Source of the DNA: CAYQUO01 sp964420835
Lineage (GTDB): Bacteria > Chloroflexota > Anaerolineae > Anaerolineales > Anaerolineaceae
NCBI GenBank assembly: GCA_964420835.1
Contig: CAYQUO010000001.1
Coordinates: 62,001 to 126,000 of the forward strand
Direction of reading: 5' to 3'
DNA: 64,000 nt
Part shown: positions 43,050 through 52,200 of the stretch, in pieces
Numbering within the stretch: position 1 is the first letter of the stretch
Layout of the letters: the number at the start of each line of letters is the position of its first letter
Made by a program: the position numbers and the translations under genes
Notes under the pieces: generated by a model
Databases searched by the model: none
Seen by the model: the letters and a program-made list of their open reading frames with translations, nothing else
Told to the model about the DNA's origin: nothing

Positions 43050-44240
43050 CTACAGGGAGTCTTTCAGTTCCTGGCATACCAGGTCCACCTGGTCCTCGCT
43101 CATCTTCCCGGAGAAGGGCAGCGCCAGGCCGTGGTCTCCCATCTCCTCGGCAACCGGGAAGTCTCCCGGCTGGTAACCGAAACGCTGGACCATGTATGGC
43201 TGCAGGTGAATGGGCGAAAAATACGGCCGGGAGGGAATGCCGGCGCTGGCCAGGCGGCTGATCAGGGCATCGCGGTCCACCTCCAGCGGAAGGCGGATGA
43301 CATAGACGAACCAGGAGGCCTGCGTGGTTTCGGCCGCCAGGGTGTCATTCGGCAGTTCGACCCCCGGCAGGTGCAACAGGCGGCAATGGTACCACTCAGC
43401 CACCTGCCTGCGGGCGGCCAGCAGTTCCTCCAGGCGGCTCATCTGGGCTGCCCCCAGGGCGCAACTGATCTCATCCAGCCGGTAGTTGTAGCCCAGGTGG
43501 GTGTGCTGCAGCCAGGTGTCGCCCGGGGCGCGCCCCTGGTTGCGCAGTGAAGCCACCATGGCGGCCATGGCTGCGTCCCCGGTGACCAGCATGCCCCCTT
43601 CGCCGGTGGTGATCTGCTTATTGGGATAGAAGGCGAACACGGCCAGGTCGCCCAGCGTGCCCGCCTTGCGCCCTTTGTACTCCGCGCCCAGCGATTCGCA
43701 GGCATCCTCGATCAACACCAACTGGTGGGCATCGGAGATCTGCCGCAGCCGGTCGTAATCGGCTGCCTGCCCGAACACATCCACGGCCAGGATGGCCTTG
43801 AGGGCGCCCTGCCGGTACATCCCCCGTCGCGGCAGCCAGCGCTCGGCGTTGGAATTGCCCCTGGCCAGGTCCTCGGCGGCGGCGGCCGCCAGCCGGGGGT
43901 CGATGTTGCCGGTCAGAGGATCCACGTCCACGAACACCGGCACTGCCCGCTCGTAGAGGATGACATTGGTCGAAGCAACGAAGGAGTAGGGGGTCGTCAG
44001 CACCAGGTCGCCGTCCTGGATGCCGGCCGCCAGCACCCCCAGGTGCAGGCCGGCCGTGCCGGAACTGACCGCCAGCGCATGCGGCAGGCCGGTGTAGCGG
44101 CGGAAGGCCTCCTCAAAGGCGGCCACCTGCGGGCCCATGCTCAGCGACGGGGTACGAACCACTGACAACGCAGCCTGAACTTCCAGGTCGGTCAGGTCGG
44201 GTGAGGACATGGGCACTTTGAAGGTGGTATGGAAATCCAC
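43050..44240 (-). CDS. DegT/DnrJ/EryC1-type PLP sugar aminotransferase
   Basis: A 396-aa fold-type I PLP enzyme. The Schiff-base Lys lies in FYPNKQITTGEGG; SSGTAGLHLGVLAAG binds phosphate; DACESLGAEYKG contains the cofactor Asp. It transaminates nucleotide-linked keto sugars in envelope polysaccharide or glycolipid synthesis. The GTG start at 44240 follows GGAGG closely and is needed to include the conserved KVPMSSPDLTD start; an ATG at 44210 would cut it. An extended -10 lies 37 nt upstream. Confidence 0.88.
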   Translation of the reverse strand: MDFHTTFKVPMSSPDLTDLEVQAALSVVRTPSLSMGPQVAAFEEAFRRYTGLPHALAVSSGTAGLHLGVLAAGIQDGDLVLTTPYSFVASTNVILYERAVPVFVDVDPLTGNIDPRLAAAAAEDLARGNSNAERWLPRRGMYRQGALKAILAVDVFGQAADYDRLRQISDAHQLVLIEDACESLGAEYKGRKAGTLGDLAVFAFYPNKQITTGEGGMLVTGDAAMAAMVASLRNQGRAPGDTWLQHTHLGYNYRLDEISCALGAAQMSRLEELLAARRQVAEWYHCRLLHLPGVELPNDTLAAETTQASWFVYVIRLPLEVDRDALISRLASAGIPSRPYFSPIHLQPYMVQRFGYQPGDFPVAEEMGDHGLALPFSGKMSEDQVDLVCQELKDSL

Positions 44241-44276
44241 ATTCCTCCAATCAATATTTCCCGGGATGACACCCGT

Positions 44277-44285
44277 ATTGTATCA
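44277..44285 (-). promoter_or_regulatory. Putative extended -10 promoter (TGaTACAAT)
   Basis: Minus strand, 37 nt before the DegT aminotransferase start; no clear -35. Confidence 0.45.
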
Positions 44286-44449
44286 GTTTTCATTCGGCTG
44301 GAGAGACGGTACACCTCCAGTGCGGATGAAAAAAACCGCCTTTCGTGTCTGGCGGAACAGGGGGCTGTTCCTGGTTGTGCAGGCGATCAGGCCTCCGGCA
44401 GCCCCGTCCGGAAAACCAGCCCAATAACGCCCCCTCTTCGTTCGAGGAA

Positions 44450-44848
44450 TTATTGTTGACCTCGCCCCTCCGCCGGGTGGGATGCCAGCAGGGTTGCAAT
44501 GCGGTCGCACAGTTCGACCACGTTGATCGGTTTGGTGATGTACTCGTCGCAGCCGGCCTCGAAGGCCTTCTCGGCGTCGCCGCGGAGGGCATCAACCAGG
44601 ACGGCAATAATGGGCTGGTAGTTCAGGCCGCCCTGGGGCCGGCGCAGTTGCCGGGCCAGGTCGAAGGCGTCCATGTCCGGAAGGTCAAAACTTAACAGCG
44701 TGAGCTGCGCTCCCCGCTTTTCCGCCTTCTCCAGCGCCTCCCGCCCGGAGGACGCCACGATGAGGTCATAGCCGGCGTCCTTGAGGACCCTGCGGAGTTG
44801 TGCGCGCTCATCTTCATCCTTCTCAATATACAGTATGGTTGGTTTCAT
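44450..44848 (-). CDS. Single-domain response regulator
   Basis: A 132-aa receiver domain with no output domain. It has the acidic pocket (YIEKDEDERAQ), a phospho-acceptor Asp in LLSFDLPDMDAFDLA, and the conserved Lys in YITKPINVVEL. The usual Thr/Ser of strand 4 seems replaced (IAVLVDALRG). CheY-like proteins relay phosphate or act by protein contact. The ATG at 44848 is preceded by GAGGGA. The orphan histidine kinase at 26101 is a possible partner, without direct evidence. Confidence 0.8.
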   Translation of the reverse strand: MKPTILYIEKDEDERAQLRRVLKDAGYDLIVASSGREALEKAEKRGAQLTLLSFDLPDMDAFDLARQLRRPQGGLNYQPIIAVLVDALRGDAEKAFEAGCDEYITKPINVVELCDRIATLLASHPAEGRGQQ

Positions 44849-45430
44849 GGTTTTCCCTCGCCCTCCATCCAATAGTATTGTAGCCAATAAACGGGGTGGA
44901 TTCAACCGGGTGCCGCCGTGAAGTTGCGCCGCAGCCGGGGGCGGCTTTCCAGCCTTTCGATACAAGCGCCCATCACCCGGTGAATGGCATCCGTTTTAAA
45001 GCATCCCGGTATGGAAATGGGCAGCCAGGGCAATGTCGCCAGGCGCAACCCCTCCTGGCTTGATGGAAGTGCCCGGCTCCCCCGCAGATCATGCAGCCGG
45101 TACATACTTGCCGCCTTGCCGTCCCCGGCAGCGGAGAGAAAACCAAGGTAAGCCGGTGGTTTTTGGCAGGCGATGGAATCCTGTGCCGGAGTGCCATCAG
45201 GCGCCTGCAGGCGCTGCCAGCCCTGGGCGCCGGCCGGTGGAAGGCCCAATGCTGTTTTGCCCGCCGGGGCGAAGCCGCGGAATGCAAGAATGGCGGGGTT
45301 GAAACCCCCGCTTTACGGCTTATAATGAAAATGAGCAGCAGCACAGTCCCGGGTGCAACCATCAGGCGGGATGCCTGTTATACCAATTATGGAACGGAAT
45401 CAGGCCATCCCGATATGGGGAGAAATGGAA
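44849..45430. other. Intergenic region before degV
   Basis: About 580 bp with no convincing gene; frames on both strands lack family resemblance. A GCGGGG...CCCCGC hairpin (about 45293-45311) and a TATAAT (about 45317-45322) lie near its right end, the latter a plausible degV -10. Confidence 0.4.
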
Positions 45431-46339
45431 ATGAATGATAATGCTCACCCTCACACAGGCTTTAAAACGAACCGCCCGCAGCCCGTAGCCGTGGTAACCG
45501 ACAGCGTGGGCCAGGTGCCGGCCGGGGTTGTCCGGCAACTGGGCATCACCGTGGTGCCCATGACCGTGATCATCAACGGCCGGCCGTTTTTGGATGGTGT
45601 GGACCTGGACCTGGCGGAACTGTACCGCCGCATGCGCCTGGAGAAGGTTGTGCCCTCCACCACGGCCCCCGCCCCGGGCGAGTTCCAACAGGCCTTCCTG
45701 CGCTGCCTGGCGGGAGGGGCGGGTTCCGTGCTGTGCATCACGCTTTCCAGCCGGCTCAGCACCACCTTCGGCTGTGCCCTCGATGCAGCCAGGCTGGTGA
45801 AGGCGGAGCATCCCAGGGCGGCAATTGAGGTGCTGGACAGCCGCCAGGGGGCCATCGCCGAGGGTTTTATCACCATGGCTGCGGCCAGGGCGGCGGCGGA
45901 TGGCGGCAGTCTGCCGGATGTGTTGCAGGCTGCCCGGGAGGCGGGCAAACGCAGTGGCCTTGCGGTGACGCTTGAAACGCTGGAGTACCTGGCCCGCGGC
46001 GGGCGCATTGGACGGGCGGCTTACCTGCTGGGCTCCCTGGTGAACGTGCGGCCGGTCCTCATAATCAACAAAGAGGGCCTGGCAGGTCCCATCGCCAGTC
46101 TGCGCAGTGAAGCCCGGGCCATGGAGAGGATCGTGGAATATGTGGCCGCCCAAACCGCCGGATGCCGGAGGCTGACCCTGGCCGTGATGGACACCGATTC
46201 CCCCCGGAAGGCGGACCGGCTGCTGGCGATGGCCCTGGAAAAGGTCCACCCGGCGGAGGTGCTGCGCACGGAGTTCACCCCGGTGATGGGCGTGCATACC
46301 GGGCCGGGGCTCATCGGGCTGGGGTACTATTACGAGTAA
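45431..46339 (+). CDS. DegV-family fatty-acid-binding protein
   Basis: A 302-aa DegV (FakB-like) protein: VAVVTDSVGQVP (the DS motif that holds the carboxylate), PSTTAPAPGEFQQAF, CITLSSRLSTTFGCALDA, the LETLEYLARGGRIGRAAYLLGSLVNVRPVL signature, and C-terminal HTGPGLIGLGYY. These proteins bind fatty acids for a FakA kinase or carry them to acyltransferases. The next gene is plsY, an acyltransferase of phospholipid synthesis, which fits. The ATG at 45431 has GGGGAG at 8-nt spacing; the ATG at 45425 is also possible. Confidence 0.88.
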   Translation: MNDNAHPHTGFKTNRPQPVAVVTDSVGQVPAGVVRQLGITVVPMTVIINGRPFLDGVDLDLAELYRRMRLEKVVPSTTAPAPGEFQQAFLRCLAGGAGSVLCITLSSRLSTTFGCALDAARLVKAEHPRAAIEVLDSRQGAIAEGFITMAAARAAADGGSLPDVLQAAREAGKRSGLAVTLETLEYLARGGRIGRAAYLLGSLVNVRPVLIINKEGLAGPIASLRSEARAMERIVEYVAAQTAGCRRLTLAVMDTDSPRKADRLLAMALEKVHPAEVLRTEFTPVMGVHTGPGLIGLGYYYE

Positions 46340-46382
46340 TGCCTTCCGGTGGAAGGCTGTTGAGGTTCCTGGATGGTGAACA

Positions 46383-47069
46383 ATGACTGGAACGGGAATC
46401 CCAACCCTGTTGCAGTTCGCCCTGCTGGCTGCAGGCGGTTACCTGTTGGGCTCCATCCCCACTGCCTACCTGGCCGGTCGCTGGCTGAAGGGCATTGACC
46501 TGCGCCGGCACGGCAGCGGTACGGTGAGCGGCTCAATGGTCTACGAGCACGTTGCCCGCTGGGCCATCGTCCCCGTGGGCCTGTTTGATCTCTTCAAGGC
46601 CTGGCTGCCTGCCTGGCTTACCCTGCACCTTCGTTTGGGGGAGGCTGCCGCTGCTGCAGCCGGCCTGGCAGCCGTGATGGGTCACAACTGGCCCCTCTAC
46701 CTGGGGTTCACCGGCGGGCGCGGCCTCAGTCCCTATATGGGGTTGCTGCTGGCAATCTTCCCCTGGGGTTTCCCCTGGGTGTTGGCCTTCCTGGCCATCG
46801 GCTTTGTCCTGGGCGATTCGGCGCCCTGGGCGCTGGCCTGCCTGGCCACCCTGCCGGTCTTCGCCGGCTGGCTGGGGGCCCCGCCTGCCGTTGGCGGATC
46901 GGCCCTGGCCATGCTGGTAATCACGCTGGCCAAGCGCCTGCAGGCCAATGGCCGGCCGCTGCCGGAAGATGACCGCCGGCGGTGCCGGGTGCTCCTGCTG
47001 CGCACATTTTTTGACCGCGACATCCCCTCGCACCGGGAGTGGCTGCAGGGAAAGCGGGATGGCCGTTGA
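46383..47069 (+). CDS. plsY: PlsY-like glycerol-3-phosphate acyltransferase (divergent)
   Basis: A 228-aa membrane protein with five or more helices. PlsY motifs are present in altered form: GSIPTAYLAGRW (motif near the N-terminus), RRHGSGTVSGSMV where GSGNxGATN is normal, and GHNWPLYLGFTGGRGLS (normally GHxFPxFLxFKGGKG). PlsY joins acyl-phosphate to glycerol-3-phosphate, the first step of phospholipid synthesis. The substitutions may mark a different acyl donor or acceptor. A hydrophilic C-terminal tail (KRLQANGRPLPEDDRRR...) is longer than in typical PlsY. It is 43 bp downstream of degV, separated by a small GCCTTCC/GGAAGGC hairpin. Confidence 0.75.
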   Translation: MTGTGIPTLLQFALLAAGGYLLGSIPTAYLAGRWLKGIDLRRHGSGTVSGSMVYEHVARWAIVPVGLFDLFKAWLPAWLTLHLRLGEAAAAAAGLAAVMGHNWPLYLGFTGGRGLSPYMGLLLAIFPWGFPWVLAFLAIGFVLGDSAPWALACLATLPVFAGWLGAPPAVGGSALAMLVITLAKRLQANGRPLPEDDRRRCRVLLLRTFFDRDIPSHREWLQGKRDGR

Positions 47070-47601
47070 TTTCGTCCTCTGCTGGCGGTTCCCGGCAGCC
47101 AGGCGGGCGGGGGTGCGGATGCCATCGGCCGGCCGGGGTCATCCAGGTGGGAGTGACGGGTGCCGGGCCGAACGGGCTCATCGAAGCTGCCGGGAGGAAG
47201 CCAGGGTCCTGGTCTCTGGAAGTTCCGGCCTGGAAGGTGGCACCAGGCCTGAACAGGAATGCGCCCCCAACCACATCCGCCCCCGCCGGGTTCCCAGCAG
47301 GCAAATGGGAATGCTCCCGCAGGTCCATCGCTGGTTGAAAAGACCCTGTTGCCGGGGGCCCGCCTTATTGATTATTGCCCTCGAGTTTGCTATAATCACC
47401 TTGCGCTTGGCCTTGATGGACTGTTAAGTACTCCTGCAATCATGGTTAAATAGATCACGCGCAGTACCAGAAACTCCACCAGAACCAGGCTCTTCGAATA
47501 CGAATTGCTTCCCCTGTGTTGAACGAAATCAGGGGAGGTGTTCGGGATTTGGCATCAGGCAGGGCTTTGCGCCCAACCCATTCATTCAGAGGAGGAAGAA
47601 C
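47070..47601. other. Intergenic region and leader before the Dpp-type operon
   Basis: About 530 bp. The first 290 bp hold nothing I recognise. A promoter lies at 47368-47396, and from there a roughly 200-nt leader runs to the solute-binding protein gene. The leader contains a CCCCTG...CAGGGG stem with a 13-nt loop (about 47514-47538). Confidence 0.4.
47368..47396 (+). promoter_or_regulatory. Promoter of the peptide transporter operon
   Basis: TTGATT (47368-47373), 17-bp spacer, extended -10 TGcTATAAT (47388-47396). Confidence 0.6.
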
Positions 47602-49182
47602 ATGAAACGTACCATGTATTTACTGGCCGCCCTGCTGGTGGTCACGGCCATCCTGGCCGGCTGCGGCCCCGCTGCCACGCAGGCCCCGGCGGGAGCCGGG
47701 GAGGCGAAAGGTCCCACCTTTGCCGTGTATGCGGATAACAGCCATCCCACTACGGCCTGGGACCCGGCCATCGAGTTCTCCAATGGCATCGGCCTGGACA
47801 ACAACATCTATGAGCAACTGGTTCGTTACGACGCCAGGAACAAGAAGGTGCTCCCGTGGCTGGCGGAATCCTACACGGTATCAGACGACGGGCTCGTCTA
47901 CACCTTCAAGATCCGCAAGGGCGTCAAGTTCCAGAACGGCGACCCCATGACCGCCGAGGATGTCAAGTACTCCATCGACCGCACCATGGCCATTGCAGCT
48001 GGCGCTTCCTACATCTGGTCTTCGGTTTCCAACATCGAGGTGGTGGACCCCGAGACGGTGGTGTTCACGCAGTCCTATGTTGCCCCGCTCGATTTGGTTG
48101 CCTCCACCGGCTACGCGGCGATGATCTATTCCAAAAAATGTGTCGGCGAGGACAATGTCTGGATCGATGAAGCCAAGGGCTGCGGGACCGGCCCCTACAT
48201 GCTCAAGAGCAATGTTCTCATGGATGAAGTTGTCATTGAGCGCTTCCCCGATTACTGGGGCGGCTGGGGGGACAAGTATATCGACACGATCGATTTCAAG
48301 AAAGTGTCCGAACCGGCCACCCGCCGCCAGATGATCGAATCCGGCGAAGCCGCCATCACCAGCGGCCTGCCGGCGGTCGATACGGACGCCCTCCGGAACA
48401 ATCCCAACGTCGAAGTCCATATCGAGCCCTCCCTGCAGAACCTCATCGCCATGTTCAACACGCAGAAACCGCCGCTGGACAACGTGAAGGTGCGCCAGGC
48501 GCTGGCTTACGCCATGCCCTATGACGAGATCATCAAAACCGCCATTGGCGGTTATGGCCAGCAGTCCTACGGCATCGTACCTTACGGCCTGTGGGGCTGG
48601 AGCGACACCCTGCCCCGCTACACCTACGACCTGGACAAGGCCAGGGAACTGCTCAAGGAAGCCGGTTACCCAGACGGCGGGTTTAAACTGCTGCTGACCT
48701 ACATGTCTGGCGAGGAACCGGAAAAGGTGACAGCCGAACTTTACAAATCCGAACTGGCCAAACTCAACATTGACCTCGAGATCCGCAGCATGCAATGGGA
48801 CAGCCAGTGGGAACTGGCCAAGGGAGCCCCGGAAACCCGCCAGGACATCTTCGTCATGTACTGGTGGCCGGATCTGCCCAGCCCGTATTCCTTTATGTAC
48901 AGCCTCTTCCACACCGAAGAGGAGACTCTCTTCGGCCTGGCCTATTACCAGAACCAGGAATTCGATGACCTGATCGACAAGGCCAATGAGATCACCTCCA
49001 CCGAGCCGGCCAAGGCTGAGGCCATGTTCATCGAAGCCCAGAAGATGCTGCTCGATGAAGCCATCACCATGTTCCTCTTCGACCGCCAGGACCAGTGGAT
49101 CACGGTTAAGAATTTGAAGGGCTTCAAGTACAACCCGGCCTACCCCATGACCATGAACTACCACGACATGTACTTTGAGTAG
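47602..49182 (+). CDS. Family 5 (peptide-type) ABC substrate-binding lipoprotein
   Basis: A 526-aa lipoprotein: signal peptide with lipobox ILAGC (Cys at residue 21), then a standard-length SBP_bac_5 fold with TFKIRKGVKFQNGDPMTAEDVKYSIDR, the family signature. It captures short peptides or similar amide ligands outside the membrane for the permease encoded directly downstream. A strong ribosome site (AGAGGAGGAAG) precedes the ATG. It is separated from the permease gene by a large hairpin. Confidence 0.92.
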   Translation: MKRTMYLLAALLVVTAILAGCGPAATQAPAGAGEAKGPTFAVYADNSHPTTAWDPAIEFSNGIGLDNNIYEQLVRYDARNKKVLPWLAESYTVSDDGLVYTFKIRKGVKFQNGDPMTAEDVKYSIDRTMAIAAGASYIWSSVSNIEVVDPETVVFTQSYVAPLDLVASTGYAAMIYSKKCVGEDNVWIDEAKGCGTGPYMLKSNVLMDEVVIERFPDYWGGWGDKYIDTIDFKKVSEPATRRQMIESGEAAITSGLPAVDTDALRNNPNVEVHIEPSLQNLIAMFNTQKPPLDNVKVRQALAYAMPYDEIIKTAIGGYGQQSYGIVPYGLWGWSDTLPRYTYDLDKARELLKEAGYPDGGFKLLLTYMSGEEPEKVTAELYKSELAKLNIDLEIRSMQWDSQWELAKGAPETRQDIFVMYWWPDLPSPYSFMYSLFHTEEETLFGLAYYQNQEFDDLIDKANEITSTEPAKAEAMFIEAQKMLLDEAITMFLFDRQDQWITVKNLKGFKYNPAYPMTMNYHDMYFE

Positions 49183-49210
49183 ACCGAACCGTTAACCTGC
49201 ACTGTACGTC

Positions 49211-49248
49211 TCCGGGAAGCACGCCGGGCTCTCGTCGTGCTTCCCGGA
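49211..49248 (+). other. Intercistronic hairpin after the binding-protein gene
   Basis: A 12-13-bp perfect stem (TCCGGGAAGCACG with CGTGCTTCCCGGA) in the 126-nt gap between binding protein and permease genes, without a T-tract. It probably stabilises the upstream mRNA, or partly terminates, so that binding protein exceeds permease. Confidence 0.6.
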
Positions 49249-49308
49249 TTTCAATTCCATCCTGCCGGCCGACATCCCCTGGCGGCAGGCAGGTGCTGAG
49301 GAGCCAGG

Positions 49309-50319
49309 ATGAAAAAGTTCATTCTCCGGCGGCTGTTCCTGGGAGTCATCGTCCTCTTCGGCGTCGCCTTCATCACCTTTTTCCTCACCCGGGTGGTGCC
49401 GTCCAACCCGGCGGCCAAGTGGGCCGGACCACGGGCCACCCCCGAGCAGATCGCCAAGGCCACCCGCGACCTGGGGCTCGACAAGCCCCTGGTTGTCCAG
49501 TTCGGCAGGTACATTGAAGACCTGCTCCACGGGAACCTGGGCTATTCCCTAAAGACACGCCGGCCGGTTTCCGAGGACCTCAAGCAGACCCTGCCGGCCA
49601 CCCTGGAACTGGTCATGCTGCCCACCATTGCAGCCGTCCTCCTGGGCATTCCCCTTGGGGTGGTTTCCGCCATGCGCAAGGATACCTGGGTGGACCACCT
49701 GAGCCGGCTCTTTTCGGTGGGCATGGTCTCGCTGGCCACCTTTTGGGTGGGGCTGGTGATGCAACTGGTCTTCTTCCGCTGGCTGGGGATCTTCCCGCTG
49801 GGAGGCCAGCTCAGCACGGAGATCCGCCTGACGATGGAGGTCCCCAACATCACCGGGTTTCTCTTGCTGGATACCCTGGTGACCGGCAATTTTAGGATCT
49901 TTTTTGACGCCCTCTGGCACCTCGTCATGCCGGGCATCACCATCGGCATGTACCCCATTGGCCTGGTGGCCCGGATGACCCGCTCGGCCCTGTTGGAGAT
50001 CCTGGGGGAGGATTACATCACCGCCGCCCGCTCCTACGGCCTGCGGGAACGCGTGGTGGTGTGGAACTACGCCCTGAAGAATTCCATCGGCCCCACGGCC
50101 ACGGTTGTAACCCTCTCCATCGGCTACACCCTGGTGAACACTTTTTTAACTGAATCCATCTTTTCCTGGCCGGGCATCGGCAACTACATCGCCACCGCCG
50201 TCACCGGCCTGGATTACCCGGCCATCATGGGCGTGACCATCTTTTCGGCGGTTTCATACGTCTTCCTCAACATGATCGCCGATATCATCGTTGCACTCGA
50301 TCCCCGGGTGCGGGCGTAG
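49309..50319 (+). CDS. ABC transporter permease (DppB-like)
   Basis: A 336-aa permease with about six helices. The N-terminus (FILRRLFLGVIVLFGVAFITFFLTRVVPSNPA) is typical of DppB/OppB. The EAA-type loop contacting the ATPase is SYGLRERVVVWNYALKNSIGP. ITFFLTR is followed by a periplasmic stretch with DLGLDKPLVVQFGRYIEDLLHGNLGYS, the conserved DppB region. Together with the next gene it forms the membrane channel for the bound ligand. Confidence 0.94.
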   Translation: MKKFILRRLFLGVIVLFGVAFITFFLTRVVPSNPAAKWAGPRATPEQIAKATRDLGLDKPLVVQFGRYIEDLLHGNLGYSLKTRRPVSEDLKQTLPATLELVMLPTIAAVLLGIPLGVVSAMRKDTWVDHLSRLFSVGMVSLATFWVGLVMQLVFFRWLGIFPLGGQLSTEIRLTMEVPNITGFLLLDTLVTGNFRIFFDALWHLVMPGITIGMYPIGLVARMTRSALLEILGEDYITAARSYGLRERVVVWNYALKNSIGPTATVVTLSIGYTLVNTFLTESIFSWPGIGNYIATAVTGLDYPAIMGVTIFSAVSYVFLNMIADIIVALDPRVRA

Positions 50320-50330
50320 GGGAGGGCGGC

Positions 50331-51224
50331 ATGAAATTCATACAAGACTGGTTCAAGGCGCTCCAACCCACCATCCGCGAATGGCGTCTTTCCTTTTACC
50401 TGCTCAACCGCAACCGGTTGCAGCGCATCTCCATGATCATCATCGTCATCCTGGTGCTGGCGGCCATTTTTGCCCCCTGGATCTCCCCCTACCCCGACCA
50501 TGCCATTTCGGCCACCAACCCGGATGACAAACTGCTGCCGCCTTCAACCAAATACCTCCTGGGCACGGATGAGTTGGGCCGCGATCTCTTTTCCCGTATC
50601 ATCTTCGGCACGCGTATCTCACTGCAGACCGCCGTCCTGGCGATCGGGCTGGCTTTGCTCATCGGTGTGCCCCTGGGCGCCATCGCCGGCGGTTTGGGCG
50701 GCGTGGCGGATGAGATCATCATGCGCATCACCGATGTCTTCCTCTCCTTCCCCTCGCTGCTGCTGGCCATTGCCATTTCCGCCTTTATGGGGCCGAATTT
50801 GCGGAATGCCATGCTCTCCATTGCCGTTTCCTGGTGGCCCTGGTACACCCGCATCATTCGCGGCATGGCCGTTTCCATCCGCGAGCGGCAGTTCGTCCGT
50901 TCCGCCATGGCCATCGGCACCCCCATGTACCGCATCGTCTTCCAGCACATCCTGCCCAATACCATGGCCCCGGTCATCGTCCAGGCCTCCATGGACTTGG
51001 GTGGCGTGATCCTCACCATTGCCTCGCTCAGTTTCCTCGGGCTGGGCGCCCAGCCGCCCACCCCCGAGTGGGGCCTGCTCATCTCCACCAGCCGCACCTA
51101 CTTCCTCAACGCCTGGTGGTACAGCACCTTTCCCGGCATTGCCATCGTCATCACGGTGCTGGTCTTCAACCTGGTCGGCGACGGCATCCGCGAGGTGCTG
51201 GACCCGCGAACGAGGAAGTTCTAG
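50331..51224 (+). CDS. ABC transporter permease (DppC-like)
   Basis: A 297-aa permease: N-terminal cytoplasmic stretch, first helix IISMIIIVILVLAAIFAPWI-like, the conserved loop LLGTDELGRDLFSRIIFGTRIS, and the EAA loop AMAIGTPMYRIVFQHILPN. These are standard for DppC/OppC. It starts 11 nt after the DppB-like gene. Confidence 0.94.
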   Translation: MKFIQDWFKALQPTIREWRLSFYLLNRNRLQRISMIIIVILVLAAIFAPWISPYPDHAISATNPDDKLLPPSTKYLLGTDELGRDLFSRIIFGTRISLQTAVLAIGLALLIGVPLGAIAGGLGGVADEIIMRITDVFLSFPSLLLAIAISAFMGPNLRNAMLSIAVSWWPWYTRIIRGMAVSIRERQFVRSAMAIGTPMYRIVFQHILPNTMAPVIVQASMDLGGVILTIASLSFLGLGAQPPTPEWGLLISTSRTYFLNAWWYSTFPGIAIVITVLVFNLVGDGIREVLDPRTRKF

Positions 51225-51234
51225 GGAGGCCGCC

Positions 51235-52197
51235 GTGACAAAATACTTTGAGATCCGCAACCTGTCCGTCGGTTTCAAGACCTTTGAGGGTATCCGCAAT
51301 GTGCTTAACATCGAGGAACTGGGCATTGACCGAGGCGAGACCTACGGCCTGGTGGGCGAGAGTGGCGCCGGCAAGACCGTGCTGGCCCTCACCATCCTGG
51401 GCCTATTGCCAAAACCGGCCGGCATCGTCCACAGCGGCGAGGTCTGGCTGGACGGCGTGGACCTGCTGAAGGTCCCCGAAAAGGAAAAGATGGAAGCCTA
51501 CCGGGGCAGGAAGATCGCCATGATCTTCCAGGACCCCATGTCCACGCTCAACCCGGTCTTCACCGTCGGCCGGCAGATCGAACGGGTCATCGAACAGCAG
51601 CAGCGCCTGGCCGGCGGGGCTGCCACAAAGCGGGTGCTGGAGATGCTGGACATGGTGAAACTGCCGGATGCCAAAAGCACGCTGCACAAGTACCCCCACG
51701 AACTCAGCGGCGGGCAGCGCCAGCGCATCATCATCGCCACCGCCCTCTCCTGCGGCGCCGAGTTCCTCATCGCTGATGAACCCACCCGCAACCTGGATGT
51801 GACCATCCAGGCGGGCATCCTGAAACTCATCGACGAACTGCAAAAGGAACTGCACGTCAGCGTGCTCTTCATCGCCAACAACGTCGGCCTGGTGAACGTC
51901 TTTTGCAAAAATGCCGGCATCCTCTACCGCGGCAAACTGGTGGAGGATGGCCCCAGCCAGTTGGTCATCCACAAGCCGGCGCACCCCTACACCGAGACGC
52001 TCATCTCGGCCATCCCGCGCCAAAAGTCGGAACAATTGAAATTCGCCAGTTTGGTCATCAAGCCGGAGGCCCCCCGGGGCTGCCCGTTCTACGCCCGCTG
52101 CATCCGGGCTGAAGATGTCTGCGCCCTGGCTGTGCCCATGCTGGAAGAACTGCCGGGAAGGCAGAAGGTGGCCTGTTTTTTGGCGGGAGGTAAGTGA
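51235..52197 (+). CDS. ABC transporter ATPase (DppD-like)
   Basis: A 320-aa ATPase. Walker A GESGAGKT, signature LSGGQRQR, Walker B FLIADEPTRNLDVT (the usual TTALD positions read TRNLD), and a C-terminal oligopeptide-type extension with CPFYARCIRAEDVCALAVP, whose Cys pattern in this family may hold an Fe-S cluster. The switch His normally found after strand 6 looks replaced by Asn (LFIANNVGLV), so this subunit may be less active in hydrolysis and depend on DppF. The GTG start at 51235 follows AGGGAGG by 5 nt. Confidence 0.9.
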   Translation: MTKYFEIRNLSVGFKTFEGIRNVLNIEELGIDRGETYGLVGESGAGKTVLALTILGLLPKPAGIVHSGEVWLDGVDLLKVPEKEKMEAYRGRKIAMIFQDPMSTLNPVFTVGRQIERVIEQQQRLAGGAATKRVLEMLDMVKLPDAKSTLHKYPHELSGGQRQRIIIATALSCGAEFLIADEPTRNLDVTIQAGILKLIDELQKELHVSVLFIANNVGLVNVFCKNAGILYRGKLVEDGPSQLVIHKPAHPYTETLISAIPRQKSEQLKFASLVIKPEAPRGCPFYARCIRAEDVCALAVPMLEELPGRQKVACFLAGGK

Positions 52198-52200
52198 GCC

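Noticed and set aside
44902..45362. Minus-strand frames in the region before degV
   Set aside because: Overlapping in two frames, no ribosome sites, no family resemblance.
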